Counted from the stretch's first letter, positions 37,220-51,053 are shown. The stretch: DNA of 64,000 nt from Punica granatum (GCF_007655135.1 NC_045127.1:6147001-6211000), one strand, 5' to 3'. Translations and numbers: made by a program. The notes: generated by a model from the sequence alone, not told the origin.

Positions 37220-38329
37220 GTAAAGATTGCACAAAAATTCATCATCAAATCGATCTTCTTTTGTGTTCGTTTACAAGCCGGGTGTTCTGCGAGCGCAGCC
37301 ATGAACAACAGCCCGAAAAGATCCTCAACATTCTCGGCAGGTGATGAGGAAACAATCTAACCGTTGGAGACGCACACTTCGTGGGGCTGCTGAGAATACT
37401 GTACCTGTCAATTGTTCTTTCTGTGCTATTACACTGTATATAATAATTCTTACTTCAGAGATTTATTTCTGCCTTTTGTTGTAAAGAGGATGCAATGTTT
37501 ACTGTAACTCCTCGAAATTCAGGGCAGAGATGTCTGTGTAACGACTCGGAGAAAATCTTAAAGGATCCGTGAAATTCTTCCGAGGTTTTGAGCTATCGGC
37601 AACTATGTGTCCAGTTAGTTAGTCTGAAACCTCTTATTTTCTTCGGGTATACGAAAGGGTTTAGAAGGTTCATGGCCCTGTCTGCCTGCGGACAAGTTAA
37701 TGACCCATCGACAAATCTAGCCATGATATGCAATCTACAGTATTCGTGAGTTGAAGCCTACATCCTCCAGCTTAAACGCATTGAGGCTCGATGGCAATGG
37801 TAAAGAGATTCAAGGTATTAACAAACTTTCGGTTATCAAAGAATAAGGGGTCTCGACATTGCCGATCTCGGTTCTTGAACTAGAGGTTAGGTGACTAATA
37901 CCTCAAAAATTGAACTAGCACCTTTACATTTCGATACAACATTTTCTTTTTCCTCTATGGGTACGCAATGGGGCCGAAACCCGACAGGAAAATTGAGAAA
38001 TACAGAAACGGGTTAAGGAAGTCCCAAAGATATTGGCCCGATTTTGGAATTTCGGGAGACCCGATTGACAAACGACCGGGCGGGTCCAGACTTTCAAATT
38101 TCAAAAAAGACAGGAACGGTCGCCTTTACCTTCGAACGACATCAACGGCCTTCTCCTCTCACAGCTTCACCTTCCATTTCTGGTTTCTTCGTCTTCGTCA
38201 TCTTCTTCGTATCTCTCCCTAAAGAAAGCAGAAAGGAAGTTTAAAATCAGTCAATCGAAATCATCAATCCTCCTTTTTTGCTCTGTTGCTTTTGATTGTT
38301 CATAATTCAAACAGTCCCCCCTTTTACCG
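37220..38329. other. IF-2 3' flank and kinesin upstream region
   Basis: The 3' untranslated region of IF-2 is followed by sequence without coding signal. Around 37960-38230 pyrimidine-rich, GC-richer DNA is the presumed kinesin leader. Overlapping short frames there (for example 37968-38222) have no family match. Confidence 0.5.
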
Positions 38330-41300
38330 ATGGAAGATCATCATCAGTGGCATGACCCACTTCTCCTCACTGACGCAATCTCTTCCCAGCAACAGCCCTG
38401 CCCCTGTAAGATTCCCCCCCACGGTTAGATTTTTAACCTGTTGTAACGAGTTATTGAAAACCCAGGATTTGTGATACACTGCGTTTTCTTGGTTCAATTG
38501 TCGCAGACAATTCAAGCTCTTCCTTACCGAGCTCGAGCAAGTTGGAGATGGCGAATCTTGATTCGCCTTGCAATCCGGATTCCGGTAATTTCTTGGGAAC
38601 CGCTTTTTCTTGAATTGCCTTATGATGCAACTGTATTAGCTGAAATGGGGTACCTTTGATGAGCTGTCTTTCGGTGTATAGACATTGCTTGGAGAAATCA
38701 GAGCTTAGAAGCTGATGAGATGGAAAGTCCAGGTGATCCACTGGCGAAGAATGCTATTCATGGTATAAATATTCGATCTTTACGCCTATCAACTCGAGAA
38801 GTTCATGAACTCCTCTTCTTCTGAGATGGGATTTTGTACCAGAAAGGGAAAAACAATGATTTTGAGCTCCATTACAGGTCACTCGATGTTGGGGTTTTCA
38901 CTGACTTCTCCTGACCTAGTGATCTGTGCTGGCTCACCCGATGTGCCTGGTAAAAGCAGTAGAGACTCTACTGAAAAGAAGTGTCTCCAGAAAATGGAGC
39001 CTGCTGTCGAGCTTTCTCTGGATAATGGCATCAAAGGGTCATCCGAGAACAAGAGAAATCGCGATCACTTAGCCGTGAGATTTTCGACAGCCTGCCCAAC
39101 ACTTACTCAAGTTTTGTCTCCTGGGAGTTCCTTTGAGCTTCTCCCACCAACAGTTGTTGAGGACAAGGACAGTTCCTTGATGCCAGAAGTAATGATTATA
39201 AAAGAAACCCGAGCTGGTGCAATTTTATTGGGATTGGTTTTTAATTTTAGAAGAAGTTGGCACTAATTTTTTGGTTTGGTTGCTCATCACTTGATTGAAG
39301 GATGATAATGGGGATAGCGAGTTTGAAGGAGATACTGACGAGCTCGTGAGAAACTACAAGAGCCAGAAAAGGGAACTGATCAAGACAAGGAAAGCAGTGG
39401 AAGAGCTAAAGAAAGAGAACCAGCTTAAGACTAGAGAGTGCCAGGAGGCACTGAGGTCTCTACAGGAGCTCCAGAGTGAGCTCATGCGGAAATCGATGCA
39501 CGTCGGTTCTCTGGGTACGAAAATTCGTTACTTTCTTGGTCTTAATAAGAATATTTTTCGTGATCATTTCTGAACATATACTTCTGTTCCAATTTGAGAC
39601 AGCCTTTGCCATTGAAGGGCAGGTGAAAGAGAAGAGTAGGTGGTTTTCGTCTCTGAGAGACTTGACAAGAAAATTGAAGGTAACTATATCTCTGCTTAAG
39701 TACGTTGTTTCTGGTATCAGTGATTTGATTAAATTGCATCAGTGAGAAAGTTGTACTTGACAGATTATGAAAATGGAACAAATAAAGCTCTCCAAGGAGG
39801 CCGCAGCATATAAAAAATGTGTGGAAGATGTTAGCATTATAAGCTCCACCATTCAATCCAAAAGTAAGTTGACATCTACCTCTGCTTTTTACACTGAAGC
39901 ATATATTTTAATATGTAGACCAATATATTCATGAATTTTTCCGGTTACAGTGAATGAGCAAGAAGAGTTACACAAGGATCTTACGGTCAAGTTTGTAGAA
40001 GGAGCTAAGCGGCGGAAAGAACTATATAACAAGGTTCTGGAGTTGAAAGGTGAATGTAGCTCGTTGATCTGTTCGTATCATATAATTGTCTGATCAAAAG
40101 ATTAAAGAAAAAAGAATCATAACTACTATAAAAACCTTCAACCTTTGAATTCACGCTGCAGGAAACATCAGGGTGTTTTGCCGGTGTAGGCCTCTTAATG
40201 AGCAAGAAGTCACAGCAGAAGCTCCAATGGCAGTTGATTTTGAGTCTTCGAGCGACGGTGACCTGACTGTTAAGTCTAATGGGGCTTTTAGAAAGACCTA
40301 TAAGTTTGATGCTGTCTTTGGGCCCCAAGCAGACCAAGGTAAAGAAAGAAATCGAGAAATCCACTGTGAAACTTTTGTTTCAGGTAGAAAGTAGAAATAG
40401 ATGAGTCATTTTCCTTCCTTTGTGTCTATGCAGCTGATGTTTTCAAAGATACGGCTCCATTTGCAACATCAGTACTTGATGGGTACAATGTCTGCATATT
40501 CGCTTATGGCCAAACTGGGACAGGAAAGACTTACACGATGGAAGGGACTGAGGAGGCTCGTGGAGTTAACTACAGTACCCTTGAGGAGCTCTTTCACATA
40601 ATTAAAGAGAGGGAACAGATTTATCAATATGATATTACTGTCAGCGTACTGGAAGTCTACAATGAACAGATAAGAGATTTGCTCGCCTCCGGAACACAAT
40701 CAGGTCCCCCAGCCAAAAGGTAAAAAGTTTTCTGAATGTGTGCTCCAAAAGCACACTTACCAAAGTGCCAACCTGCTGCATTAACGAGGCTTCAAATTTT
40801 CCTGTGTATTTGGATGCCCAAGGAAAGAAACCTAATATCAAGGTATTTTCCTTGAATTTCCCAAGGAATTAGTAAAGGGATAAACTGGTGCTATTCTAAG
40901 GAGGGTAATGAATGTTCATAGCCTCTTCTCTTTTCCTCCCTTTTCCCCACTCGCACCAATATACTTGGCTCTTTAATGCAATATTTCTTTTGGACTAATA
41001 GTATTATCAAACTTTAAGTAGGTAAAAGCCATTTTTCTGGGCCTGAGATAAAGGAAGCAGGGGTGATGGAATGCATCACATGCATCTCTTCAGCAAGCAT
41101 TTCCAGTTTTTTTATTCCACTGTTGAGGAAACTGGAAAATAACTCACAGAAAATGGGATGACTTTCCTGATTCAACACATGGAAAAGAGAAAGCCAGCAC
41201 CTTTTGTTGTTTGCAAACAAGTAGTGATTTAATATTATTAAGTAGCTAAGTTTTGTTTTCCTAGGCTTGAGATAAGGCAATCGGGTGAAGGAACTCATCA

Positions 41301-43501
41301 TGTTCCTGGACTCACAGAAGCACATGTAAACAACATGAACGAAGTTTGGGAAGTTCTGCAAACTGGGAGCAATGCGAGAGCTATTGGCTCGACTAATTCA
41401 AATGAGCATAGCAGTCGGTCCCACTGGTTCGTAGATCTAATACTTGTCCATTCATTTGTTATATCGGGTTTAGAGCTTGTAGCAACCATAATTAATAAGT
41501 GTACTGAGTGCTCTTCCTCTTTTTGTTTGGTCACTTTTCTTGTAGCATACACTGTGTGATGGTGAAAGGAGAGAACCTTTTGAATGGAGAATGCACAAAA
41601 AGCAAGTTATGGCTTGTGGATTTAGCAGGAAGTGAGAGAATTGCAAAGACAGAAGTACAAGGAGAAAGGCTCAAAGAGACTCAAAATATCAATAGATCTT
41701 TGTCTGCACTTGGAGATGTTATATCGGCTCTTGCTACAAAAAGCCCGCACATCCCTTTCAGGTTACTGCAGACAATCTCATAGTCACATCTATTCGAATC
41801 AAGTTTTGCCGGTGGAAAGCGCTATACATTTGTTTGTACAAAAACTTCGAATATTTATGCTGGAATAGTTTTTTTTTTTAACGCTGGAATAGATATTAAT
41901 ATTTATTCTGATCCCATTTTTTCGTTTGTGAAGGAACTCCAAACTCACCCACTTGCTCCAAGACTCTCTAGGTACGTTTCGCTTCATGTTTGAGAAAATG
42001 TCAAATTTTGAGCATGAGGTATATGACCTGAGGATGGTTTATCTATTTATCAGGAGGAGATTCGAAGGCCCTCATGTTTGTGCAAATTAGTCCTAACGAA
42101 AATGACATAAGTGAGACAATATGCTCGCTTAACTTTGCTAGCAGAGTGAAAGGAGTGGAGTTGGGTTCAGCTAAGAAGCAGCTGGACACTGCAGAGTTAG
42201 TAAAGTATAAGCAAATGGTAAGTACATTAGCGATAAACTTGTAGTTGTTTAATCAATTCCTTCCTCTCATTTGTTTGTTTATTTCGTAAATATTGGGTGC
42301 ACCTTTTAGTTTGAGAAAGCGAAACAAGATCTAAAGATCAAGGACATGCAAATGAAGAAGATGGAGGAAACAGTCCAGTCTCTGGATCTGAAAGTTAAAG
42401 ACAGAGATCTTAAAGCCAAGAACCTGCAGGAAAAGGTAATAAGACGACAGTGCTATATATGAATAGTTATAACATAATTTAGCCTCAGTTTTGATTGTTT
42501 CACATGACCGTGTGAAAACGTCTTCAAATTGGTTTTTTCATAATTTATTTTAAAGAAAGCAAACACTGGTTTTCATGCTGTCGTCGAAAAACAATATGCA
42601 AACCACTATTGGATTATTACCGCCTTTTTGCTTCGTTTTCAAGCATAATGAAAGCAGAAATTTTTTTCTACAACTACAACTATGACTTTTGCAGGTGAAA
42701 GAGCTCGAAGCCCAACTTCTTGTGGAGAGAAAGCTAGCAAGACAGCATGTGGACACGAAGATAGCAGAGCAACACCAGCAAATGAAATTGCAGGACGAGC
42801 AAAACGTCGCAATGGTAAGGCCTCCACTCATGAGCCGCCAGCCCAGCAGCCTCAAGGACCCTCCGACTCCGAGTCTTGCTTGGCCCCTCATGGAAAATAA
42901 TAATGGCTCGAAACCTCTCTTAGATGGCTTTCCAAAGTATACTGATGTTGCAGAGAAGGAAAATAACCCGGTTTGGTTGGAACAGCCATTGATCCCGAAG
43001 AGGACGGGGAGAGCATCTCTATGCCCAATAGCGAGAGCAAACCCATTAGGTCCGGCTCCTAGAAGGATTTCAATGATCCCTTTACCCACTGCCTCGGGCC
43101 TGAAATCAGGCCCACGTGATCTTACACCTTTACCATTACAGCCAATATCATTCCCTGAGAAGGACGAAGAGGAGGTGGGAGGTTATGATCCTAGTTGCTT
43201 GCCTGACAAGATTCCTACAGATAGCCCGAGAGGGACAAAGAGCGGAGTTAAGAAGCTCAGCAACATACTGAGACGAAGCATCCACAGGAAAATGAAGTCT
43301 CCTATGCAGATCAGGAGAGGTGGTGTCAACGTTGGAATGGAGAGGGTTCGTGTTTCGATTGGAAGCAGAGGGAGGATTGCTGCTCACAAGGCATTGCTAG
43401 GAAATGGAAAAGCTGCTCGGGCAAAGGAATTACAGCAAAAACAGAGCCAGAAGGAAAAGGAGAGGGGTTGGAATATTGGAACTGGTAGAACTCTTATTTA
43501 G
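38330..43501 (+). CDS. Kinesin-14 motor protein, KIN-14S-like, sixteen exons
   Basis: Exons are 38330-38405, 38507-38584, 38682-38762, 38878-39188, 39301-39514, 39603-39679, 39764-39863, 39951-40049, 40162-40338, 40434-40719, 41265-41426, 41546-41761, 41934-41971, 42054-42217, 42310-42435 and 42695-43501. The product is 1003 residues (start [15 protein letters not shown]). A coiled coil (about 190-340) precedes the motor, and the neck [16 protein letters not shown] is the KIN-14 (minus-end-directed) pattern. Motor landmarks are P-loop GQTGTGKT (430-437), switch I NEHSSRSH, switch II DLAGSE (579-584) and the closing [12 protein letters not shown] second coiled coil (about 690-780) and a basic, Pro-rich tail follow. 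It acts on microtubules, probably in spindle or cortical arrays. It best resembles Arabidopsis At5g27550 (KIN-14S) from memory. Confidence 0.93.
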
Positions 43502-44189
43502 GTTCTGTGAATGCAGGTGTTTTAGACTTTGGAGGGAGATAATTATTTGTGTGGACTCTCTCCCCTCTTTTATTTATTTATTATTTCTTTTTTTTTCCTT
43601 TCGGCTTCTGTGATGATGTTTGTCATCCAAGTTCCGAAGAGGGCTAAACTCGAACTGAGCTGGTGATTATTCTATGTACATAGTGACCGATTCAAGATTG
43701 GTGATTGAATGAAAATGTTCTTGTTCTCAATGGTCGAACTTTGTTTCAATGTCAATTTGTCACTAAAGGTTACTGACTCGATAATGTAAAGGCAAGGCAA
43801 TCATTCCCAAGCGTCTTATTATTGAGCAATCGGTAACACAATCAGATTTGTGTTTGGGCTATATTAGGATTGCAGTAGCAGTAGTTAGTATACAAACTTG
43901 TACAAGCGACAGAAAAAATTGAGGCAGCAAACCAACATCAGTTATCATTTAATCACTAGCACGAGTGCAATCCCTCTCTGCTTCCATCAGAGATTGCGAG
44001 GCGAGACGTCAATATGCAGCTTCTCAAAATTCTGGAATAAGTGAATGACTCTACTAGCATAGAAGCTCTTCAAGTCGCACCCATGAAAAGAATGACTCAA
44101 TCGATATGCTTCGCAATAGATCAGGATCAGGGAGTGTGAGTCCATAGAATAAATCCTTAGCCAAGCCAGTTTAATTTTATTTTTCAGCC
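43502..44189. other. Converging 3' flanks of the kinesin and PPR genes
   Basis: The 3' untranslated regions of two convergent genes lie here. No other feature is seen. Confidence 0.5.
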
Positions 44190-46169
44190 TCATGATCCTT
44201 CCAATTGAAACAATGTAGGTTCCAACGCTTTCAATTCTTGGGAGCACATAAAAGCTGAATAATGGTACTTATTCTCCTGATAACCCCGAGCCAAGACTCT
44301 GTACAAGGCTATGTTTGGAATAACACCCATCTTAATCATATCAGCGTGCAACATCATCACATCTCTCATGTGTGCAACTTCTGAGTGACCCGGTAATATT
44401 ACAGAATAGGTCAAGGCATCAGGGACTATGCCGCGGGATCTCATATCGGAGAAGATCTTAGATGCTTTAAAAATTCGGCCATCAAAGCTTAACCCCTGAA
44501 TCAGAGCTGTGTAGACAACAGGGTTCTGGGAGCCAGAGTCAGGCCCAGCGTGGTCTGCGTTAATTTCCTCTAAGAACAGTCTGAGCGCGTCTCCAGTCCT
44601 TCCATCCTTGATAAGCCCATCAATCAAACAACTAAGTGTGAAAACATTTGGGGTCAGGCCTGATTCCCGCATCCGCCTGTGAAGCATGAGGGCTTCTTTT
44701 ACATTTCCCTGTTTGCAATGCCCGTTGATCAGGGCTGTGTAAGTGACCACATCAGGTGGAATTCCTTTGATCACCATTTCTGTAAATAAGCTCATAGCAG
44801 CTTCCATGTTCCTTTTCTTGCAATAACCATCAATTAGTGCTCCAAAGGTGATGGCATTAGGCTCCATGCCTTTTTCCGTCATAGTTGAGCAAATCTCTAA
44901 TGCTTTCTCCATCTTTCCTTCTTTAGCATAAGCATCGATCATGGTGTTGTATGTCACAAGACTGGCAACAACTCCATCTTTCTCCATTCTTTGAAATGCA
45001 CTAATTGCTTCTTCTAGTCTACCAGCATCACAGAGGCCCTTGATCAGAATACTGTAAGTGAACATATCTGGTGAAATCTTGAACTTCCCCATCTCCAAAT
45101 GCAAAGCCATGGCTTCCTGTAGATTCCCTCGCTTAAAGTGGCCATCAATCAGACTGTTGTATAAAAACACGTTAGGGGTCACACCAGACTTTACCATGCA
45201 AGCAAACAAACTTCTAGAAGCCGTCATTTCTCCGACTTTACAGAGGGCATCTATCAGAATACCGAATGTAACAACATCTGGGGATAAACCATCGCCAAGC
45301 ATTTCATGGTACATAAACATGACACGTTTAACATCAACCACTTTGCAGTACCCGTCGATGAGGGTATTGTAAGTGTACAAATTAGGGAAGACACCCACTT
45401 CCCGCATTCTTTGGAACATCTTAGTGGCCTCCTCCATCTGACCCGAACTACATAAATTCTGAATCAGAATTGTGTAAGTCACAACATTAGGATCAATTCC
45501 TGCACTAACCATCTCATCAAACAATTTCTGCGCTTTTGTATTATCACCCCGATGGCAGCATGCATTTATCATAATACTGTAAGTGGCAACATTGGGACAC
45601 AACCCAAGCGAAAGCATTCCTTCATAAACTTCCCATACTGAATCCACCTGATCTAGTCTCACCAATCCAGCCAAGAGCACATTGCAAGCATGTTCAACGG
45701 GCAAAAACCCAATCTTTCTATACACCCACAAGGCTTCATCAACAAGACCCAGCTCACAAAGTGCAATTATCAGCACGCTAAAGACATCGGAACTAAATTT
45801 ACCCGAACTTTCAACTTTCCTGAGTGCCTTGTACACGGACTGACAGACCCTTGGAGGGCTTCTTGATCTCAAGAGGTTCTCAATGAGGCATTTCATCAAG
45901 CATCTTGCCTCTCTGTACTTTCTGGCCGACGTTAACACATGAATTATAGCTGAATAGGTCTTCGGGCTCTTCGTCCTGGAACTGACGGTCCCTGAAACTG
46001 AATTGAAGACCTCGAGCGCTTCTCTTGCTGTATTGCAGTTCAGTATGCTATCAGCAATACTTGAAGCTGAAGATGGGGATTGTAGCGGTGATGTCGAAGC
46101 AGATTTCGCGGAAATCAAAGGTTTCAGGGCAAAACAAAACCTGGGTTTCGATCGTACGAGCTTCAACAT
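44190..46169 (-). CDS. P-class pentatricopeptide repeat protein, intronless
   Basis: A single 659-residue frame begins at the ATG at 46169 (MLKLVRSKPRFCFALKPLIS). The Arg/Ser-rich N-terminus lacking acidic residues suggests an organelle presequence, mitochondrial more likely than plastid. From about residue 125 a tandem series of roughly fourteen 35-residue repeats follows, with the pattern PNVVTYTILIQNLCSSGQME and variants (PDVVTFGILI, PNVFLYNSLI, PDMFTYSILI, PNAITFGALI, PDVVTYTALI). No E, DYW or SMR domain follows, so it is P class. Such proteins bind organelle RNA for stabilisation, splicing or translation; the target cannot be read with confidence. The closest match from memory is Arabidopsis At5g61400. 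Confidence 0.94.
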   Translation of the reverse strand: MLKLVRSKPRFCFALKPLISAKSASTSPLQSPSSASSIADSILNCNTAREALEVFNSVSGTVSSRTKSPKTYSAIIHVLTSARKYREARCLMKCLIENLLRSRSPPRVCQSVYKALRKVESSGKFSSDVFSVLIIALCELGLVDEALWVYRKIGFLPVEHACNVLLAGLVRLDQVDSVWEVYEGMLSLGLCPNVATYSIMINACCHRGDNTKAQKLFDEMVSAGIDPNVVTYTILIQNLCSSGQMEEATKMFQRMREVGVFPNLYTYNTLIDGYCKVVDVKRVMFMYHEMLGDGLSPDVVTFGILIDALCKVGEMTASRSLFACMVKSGVTPNVFLYNSLIDGHFKRGNLQEAMALHLEMGKFKISPDMFTYSILIKGLCDAGRLEEAISAFQRMEKDGVVASLVTYNTMIDAYAKEGKMEKALEICSTMTEKGMEPNAITFGALIDGYCKKRNMEAAMSLFTEMVIKGIPPDVVTYTALINGHCKQGNVKEALMLHRRMRESGLTPNVFTLSCLIDGLIKDGRTGDALRLFLEEINADHAGPDSGSQNPVVYTALIQGLSFDGRIFKASKIFSDMRSRGIVPDALTYSVILPGHSEVAHMRDVMMLHADMIKMGVIPNIALYRVLARGYQENKYHYSAFMCSQELKALEPTLFQLEGS

Positions 46170-49100
46170 TACTCTGCTCTGGCGATTTCTAGCATTTCAT
46201 CAGGAATCCGACCTGACCGAAGGTTCCCAATTGAACAAAGGAGAATGTGCCGTGAAAGGATTGGCGCCAAGTCCAACCCCTTCTTCTTCAAATCTATTGG
46301 GCCGAAAATGGACCTCACACCGAAATGACATGGGCCCTAAAGCCCAATATATATTTGAGGCTCTCCAATTGGGCCTAGGCCCCACAAGCATTTTTTTTAA
46401 CGAGGAATATCCATGTTTAGCTTGACTAATTTCACAGTTAATAAGAATACCCTTCAAGTTCATGAGACAGGTATGTCGGACCACATGAACCATTATTATA
46501 ATATATAAAAATCGAGATGCAAAACGTGAGAGCTCCATTCGATAACTCTCAACTCCTGGTAAGATTTTTTCAGTTACTTGTATCGATCCATTTAATAACC
46601 CTTAATTCCACGTGAATTGACTAGTTAAATGAACTTATTCTATATATTATTCAACGAATGTTACAAATTTTTCTAGATTATTTGCATGGAGTAATATATA
46701 ATTAGTTTTTTTGAAAACATAAAATTTTCCTCAAAAATCGGAAAGAACTCTTCGAAAGACGTAATATTATTCAAGTTCAATGTGCTAAATTCTCTATAAA
46801 TACCCCCGTAAAGTTCATTTTATCCATGGTCTTTCTATTGATTACTATGCTTCTTTTTTTACACCCCCTGAACGATATCTCCACTTTAATAAGAACTTAT
46901 ATGTTAGAGGATTACAGTCTCTATCATTATATTGTTCGTTCTATATATCTAGAGTACGTATTTGTTTATTCTTACTTTGATTTTACTCATGTGGCTGTCT
47001 TTTTCTGTTTTTATATGTATTTTTATTTATAAACATACGTGTGGATTTTCTATTTTTGTTAAAAAAGATTTTTAAAAAACTACCGCGCAATGCCATGGAT
47101 AAATTAATATTTTATTATTTTATTTTTTATGATGTAATATTTATAAAACCAAATATAATTTACAAAAATTGTTTTGAAATTTTAAACCCAAGCGTCGGAT
47201 GGGTGAATTAATTTAAAAAAGTCAAGTCACATATTGTTACAATAGAGATAAGGAGAGAAAGTTGATTTGACTGAACCAGTTATATATGGAAATAGAGTAT
47301 TCAAAATTTCCTTTTTTTTTAAACCAAAATTTCCCACTTTTTTTTTAAAGAAAATTCATGAATGTCTGTGTTAGGCAAGAGCGGACAGTTAGTAACTGAA
47401 ATAACTATAACAAGAGAATTAAATAATAACAAGTTGAGGGCATCAACTTCTGCATAATTTGCCCCCCTCTCTCTCCCATCAAAAGCATCTTATCAAATAA
47501 TTTCTTTGTCTTTTTGACATATCTTTCAATTTTTATCCAATTTGGTGGGTCACCAGACAAGCAGAAGCTGAAGCTGCCAACTGTCATATTAATTGTCTTC
47601 ACCCATCGAGCTCTTATTTCCCCTTTCTTTAGTTGTGAGTTTTCATTAAGTGGGCATCTTTCAGTTGAAGCTTATAATTTTTTTTATTTTAAAAAAAATT
47701 ATAGTAAAGAAATAGATGTTAAAAATATAAGAAAATGATAGGAAAAGTTTTTGCGATAGGTAATGATAGGAAAAGTTGGACCCACAACAAAATCATATCT
47801 AAAAATTTCTTAATTTCAATGAAGGGCAATATGTCATTATATCATAATTCTTCTTCTTTGAACTCTTTGAAACATGTAACTTACAATACGCTATTCTCTT
47901 TGAAGATTATAATTAGGAATTTTAGTATTGGTGGCCTTTCAGATCATGTTTTGGCCCTCTCTCCATTAATTAATATAAAATAGCAGCAATTTTTTGGGAT
48001 CTAAGTTAATGATTAGGGAGTTTGTAAGGATGGTAAGTAAATAAAATAGTAAGGGAAAATAATCAATAGGGTAGCTGATTATTGCATGTGGGGGTGTGTT
48101 GAGGTTTATGAATAAAGGCTATTTTGGGGAAACACTAAAAAATACAATTTCTTGGTGAGTGATAAGGGCTTAATGATTAGGGCTGAAGCTTTGTTTGTGC
48201 ATTCAATTGATTGGCATCAACATGAGAGTGGGCACATACACCGTATCCACATAGGAGAACATGAATGATAGGGGGAGCATGTTTTGTTCATTTCTTGTAT
48301 TAGGGTTTGTTCAATGCATGGGGAAGACATTATCCCAAATAATATGTGGCTTGATTAGCATTTTTAAAATGGCATGCGCCTAATCCCAATGCTAATTTTC
48401 TGTAGAAGCAAAAGTTTATCCCTAAAGACTCGCTTCATGGAATGCAATGATCGTATCACATGCCCGAATCATGAGTACGATGAATATCAGGGGTTGATAC
48501 AATGTTCTTGCAATTTTTCATCACATGCAACATGACCAAATTATAGTGTCCGAGTGATTGAATGATTTACAAGCACTGCTCTAATTCTTGGGGCACCGTC
48601 GAGCGCCTATAGATGACGTAAGTCTCGTCTGAAGTCCTGTCTGTGGTTGGTGCGAAATAAGGACCTTTTGCCGTCTAATATGATGGGCCCAGAGTTGGAT
48701 CGGTCCATGATTTTGAGTGGGCCTAGATTTGTGAAAGGGCCTATTCGATGCAAACATCACACATGGCAAGATATATATATATTTATTTATTTATTTTTCC
48801 TGGGTAAGACATCTTAGGACAGAGATGGTGCCATGTCTAAGTCTAACCTTAATATAAGAGAAATCGATCGGAACGTTTTTAATACAGACAGGCTGTTGTC
48901 ACGTGCTTTTATGTGACGCTATAGCCCCTCGAGTTGACCGGTTCTCGATGTCCAACAAGACCAAGTCGTGTAAATTTCATATTCCTAAGGGATTTTGCAT
49001 CAACTTTAGACACTAGAAATCTCGACAAAATCCTGATAAATTTCAATAGTCTTTTTAGATATATGCGCGTTATGTACTTCAATGCTCTTGTTCGACAGGC

Positions 49101-49708
49101 TTGCACGGCTTGATTGAAGCAAGTCGGAAACCCGGTGCAAAGTAAATTCCTCTTGTCGTGTGGCAAGGCCTTTTTGCTTCATGTGGGCGTATGATATTCG
49201 AGATTGAATTCGTCCCCATAGAGAATTCAACACCATTATTATTCAACTAATTTTAGTGTGATATATATTTTCTCGGCAAAATACTATGATCATATTATTC
49301 TCTTCGTGGAAAATGAGAAATATGATTCCCAAAACACAGAGAATCACATTCACCGCATAACTTATCATGTGAGATAATGTATACAAATGCCGCTAATACA
49401 TCTATACGTAATGAATAAAATCAAAAGGGCCACAGTGCAGTGGTCTATGTACTTGCTTTTAAATCAAAAAATATTTAAAATTTTCTCGTCAATAGTATTA
49501 TTCGTATCTTTTTATTTAGCTCCTCATTATCAATATTCCTATAATTGAGAATTAAAACCTCATCTCTTCCTGTAGTGAAGAGACTTGAAATCCACTTGAA
49601 AAACCTCGTGACTAAGTCTAAGAAGATGTTTAAATGAGAATTAGCCTCAATCAACAAATTAAGAATATTTTGTGATGCCTCCAAAGGAAAAAAAAACAAT
49701 CATCCCTT
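46170..49708. other. PPR upstream region and gene-free AT-rich DNA
   Basis: The first 200 bases have GGGCCGA/TGGGCC site II words (about 46299-46380), a plausible PPR promoter. Beyond that no gene, RNA gene or full mobile element could be supported. Small frames are scattered and lack family signatures. Confidence 0.5.
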
Positions 49709-49710
49709 CA

Positions 49711-49740
49711 TAATATATATATATATATATATATATATAA
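49711..49740. repeat. (TA)n microsatellite
   Basis: An uninterrupted TA dinucleotide tract of about thirty bases. Confidence 0.85.
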
Positions 49741-50314
49741 CTATCTTCTTTTGGCTAAACATAGTTTTTTGTTTTTTTTTTTGCTGACCAAGGGTGTTCG
49801 AGCTTTCGTCCGACTAATCCCCGGGGTTTCATGAACTCCTGATGATGCATGTAGCGGGTAATCATGACAAAGGCACTCCATTGGCTCCAAGGGCTTTCGG
49901 ACCCCAGCATAAATTTCCTATGAATAATATTTGAAATGATTCGATGCACTCATATTAAATATGTATAAATTTACACACGACTAGGTGATTCATAGAATTC
50001 ATGTGATATTTTTGCTATGTTCAACTCCGTGATATTCGAAACCGGAGACAGAATCCGAAGCAAATGAAATCGAGATGACCAACATAAATATAGCACAGTA
50101 TCAATGCTGAATAGCAAGTGGTAAGCATTTTCTCAGCACATGCTCATTACTCCTAGTTGACGCAATAATTTTTTTTTTTAAAAAAGGAAGCAAGCAATAG
50201 TAAAACATATATTCTGAAAGCAAAACATTTTTTTATTCTTTAAAGAAAAAGAAATTTTTTGTACTTTTGGTATCTTTCCATGTAGAACCAGTCGAAGGAA
50301 GACCTGATTGATTA

Positions 50315-51053
50315 TTATAATTAGAGTAAACATGCAATTTGCTGCCCGACTTTCCAGGTTGCATTACTTGGTTTTTTGAATAATTTTTTGCATCAATCGA
50401 GTCTTCGAATTTTTCATTTTGCATCAATTTGGTCATAATTACATCATTTAGATCCCTCAGTTTGTAAAATTGCATCAATTTGATCATTGAGTTATATCAA
50501 TTTGATCTTTTGTCACATCATTTAGGTCTTCCAAGGCATTTTGTTAACTATAAGTGTTGACACCGTTAAATAAGGTTATTGGTACATCAATTTGATCCAA
50601 CGTTACATCAAATAGTCCTTTCTTTATTTTTCTTTTTCTTTTTCTCCTTTTCCACCTGAAAAATCCTACAAATAAAAATGACTTAAAACGGCGACGTTTA
50701 ATATAATAAATTTCAAACTAAAAAAAAAGAGAGAAGACCAACAGTAATTCATTTTCCTCTTCCTCCAGTTCTCCCAGAATTTCATAAAGCCCATGGCCTC
50801 CATTGCTAATACGGCCTCTTCTAGAGCCCTCAATCTCCTTCTTCCTCCAGAAACCATACCCTATCCTCCCCCCAATCCCCCGGATGCAAACCCTGTAACT
50901 TTCCAAACAGAGGGACCTCTATGATGTAACGAGGATCAAATTAATGCAAAATAAAAAAGTCGAGGACTCAATTGATGCAAAAAAATAGTCAGGGACTTAG
51001 AGAGGCAACCTGCCAAAGTTAGGGATCAAATTGCATATTTACTCTTATAATTA
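50315..51053. mobile_element. MULE-type element with possible captured gene fragment
   Basis: The body is 50324-51044 (721 bp). Perfect 9-base duplications TTATAATTA flank it at 50315-50323 and 51045-51053. The TIRs are about 140 bp: left GAGTAAACATGCAATTTG, right end on the other strand GAGTAAATATGCAATTTG, both continuing through GCATCAAT..GAGTC words. Inside, 50750-50905 is distinctly GC-richer and opens a + strand frame from the ATG at 50792 (MASIANTASSRALNLLLPPE, about 44 codons). Such a composition change inside a MULE suggests a Pack-MULE style capture. The source gene was not recognised. Confidence 0.8.
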
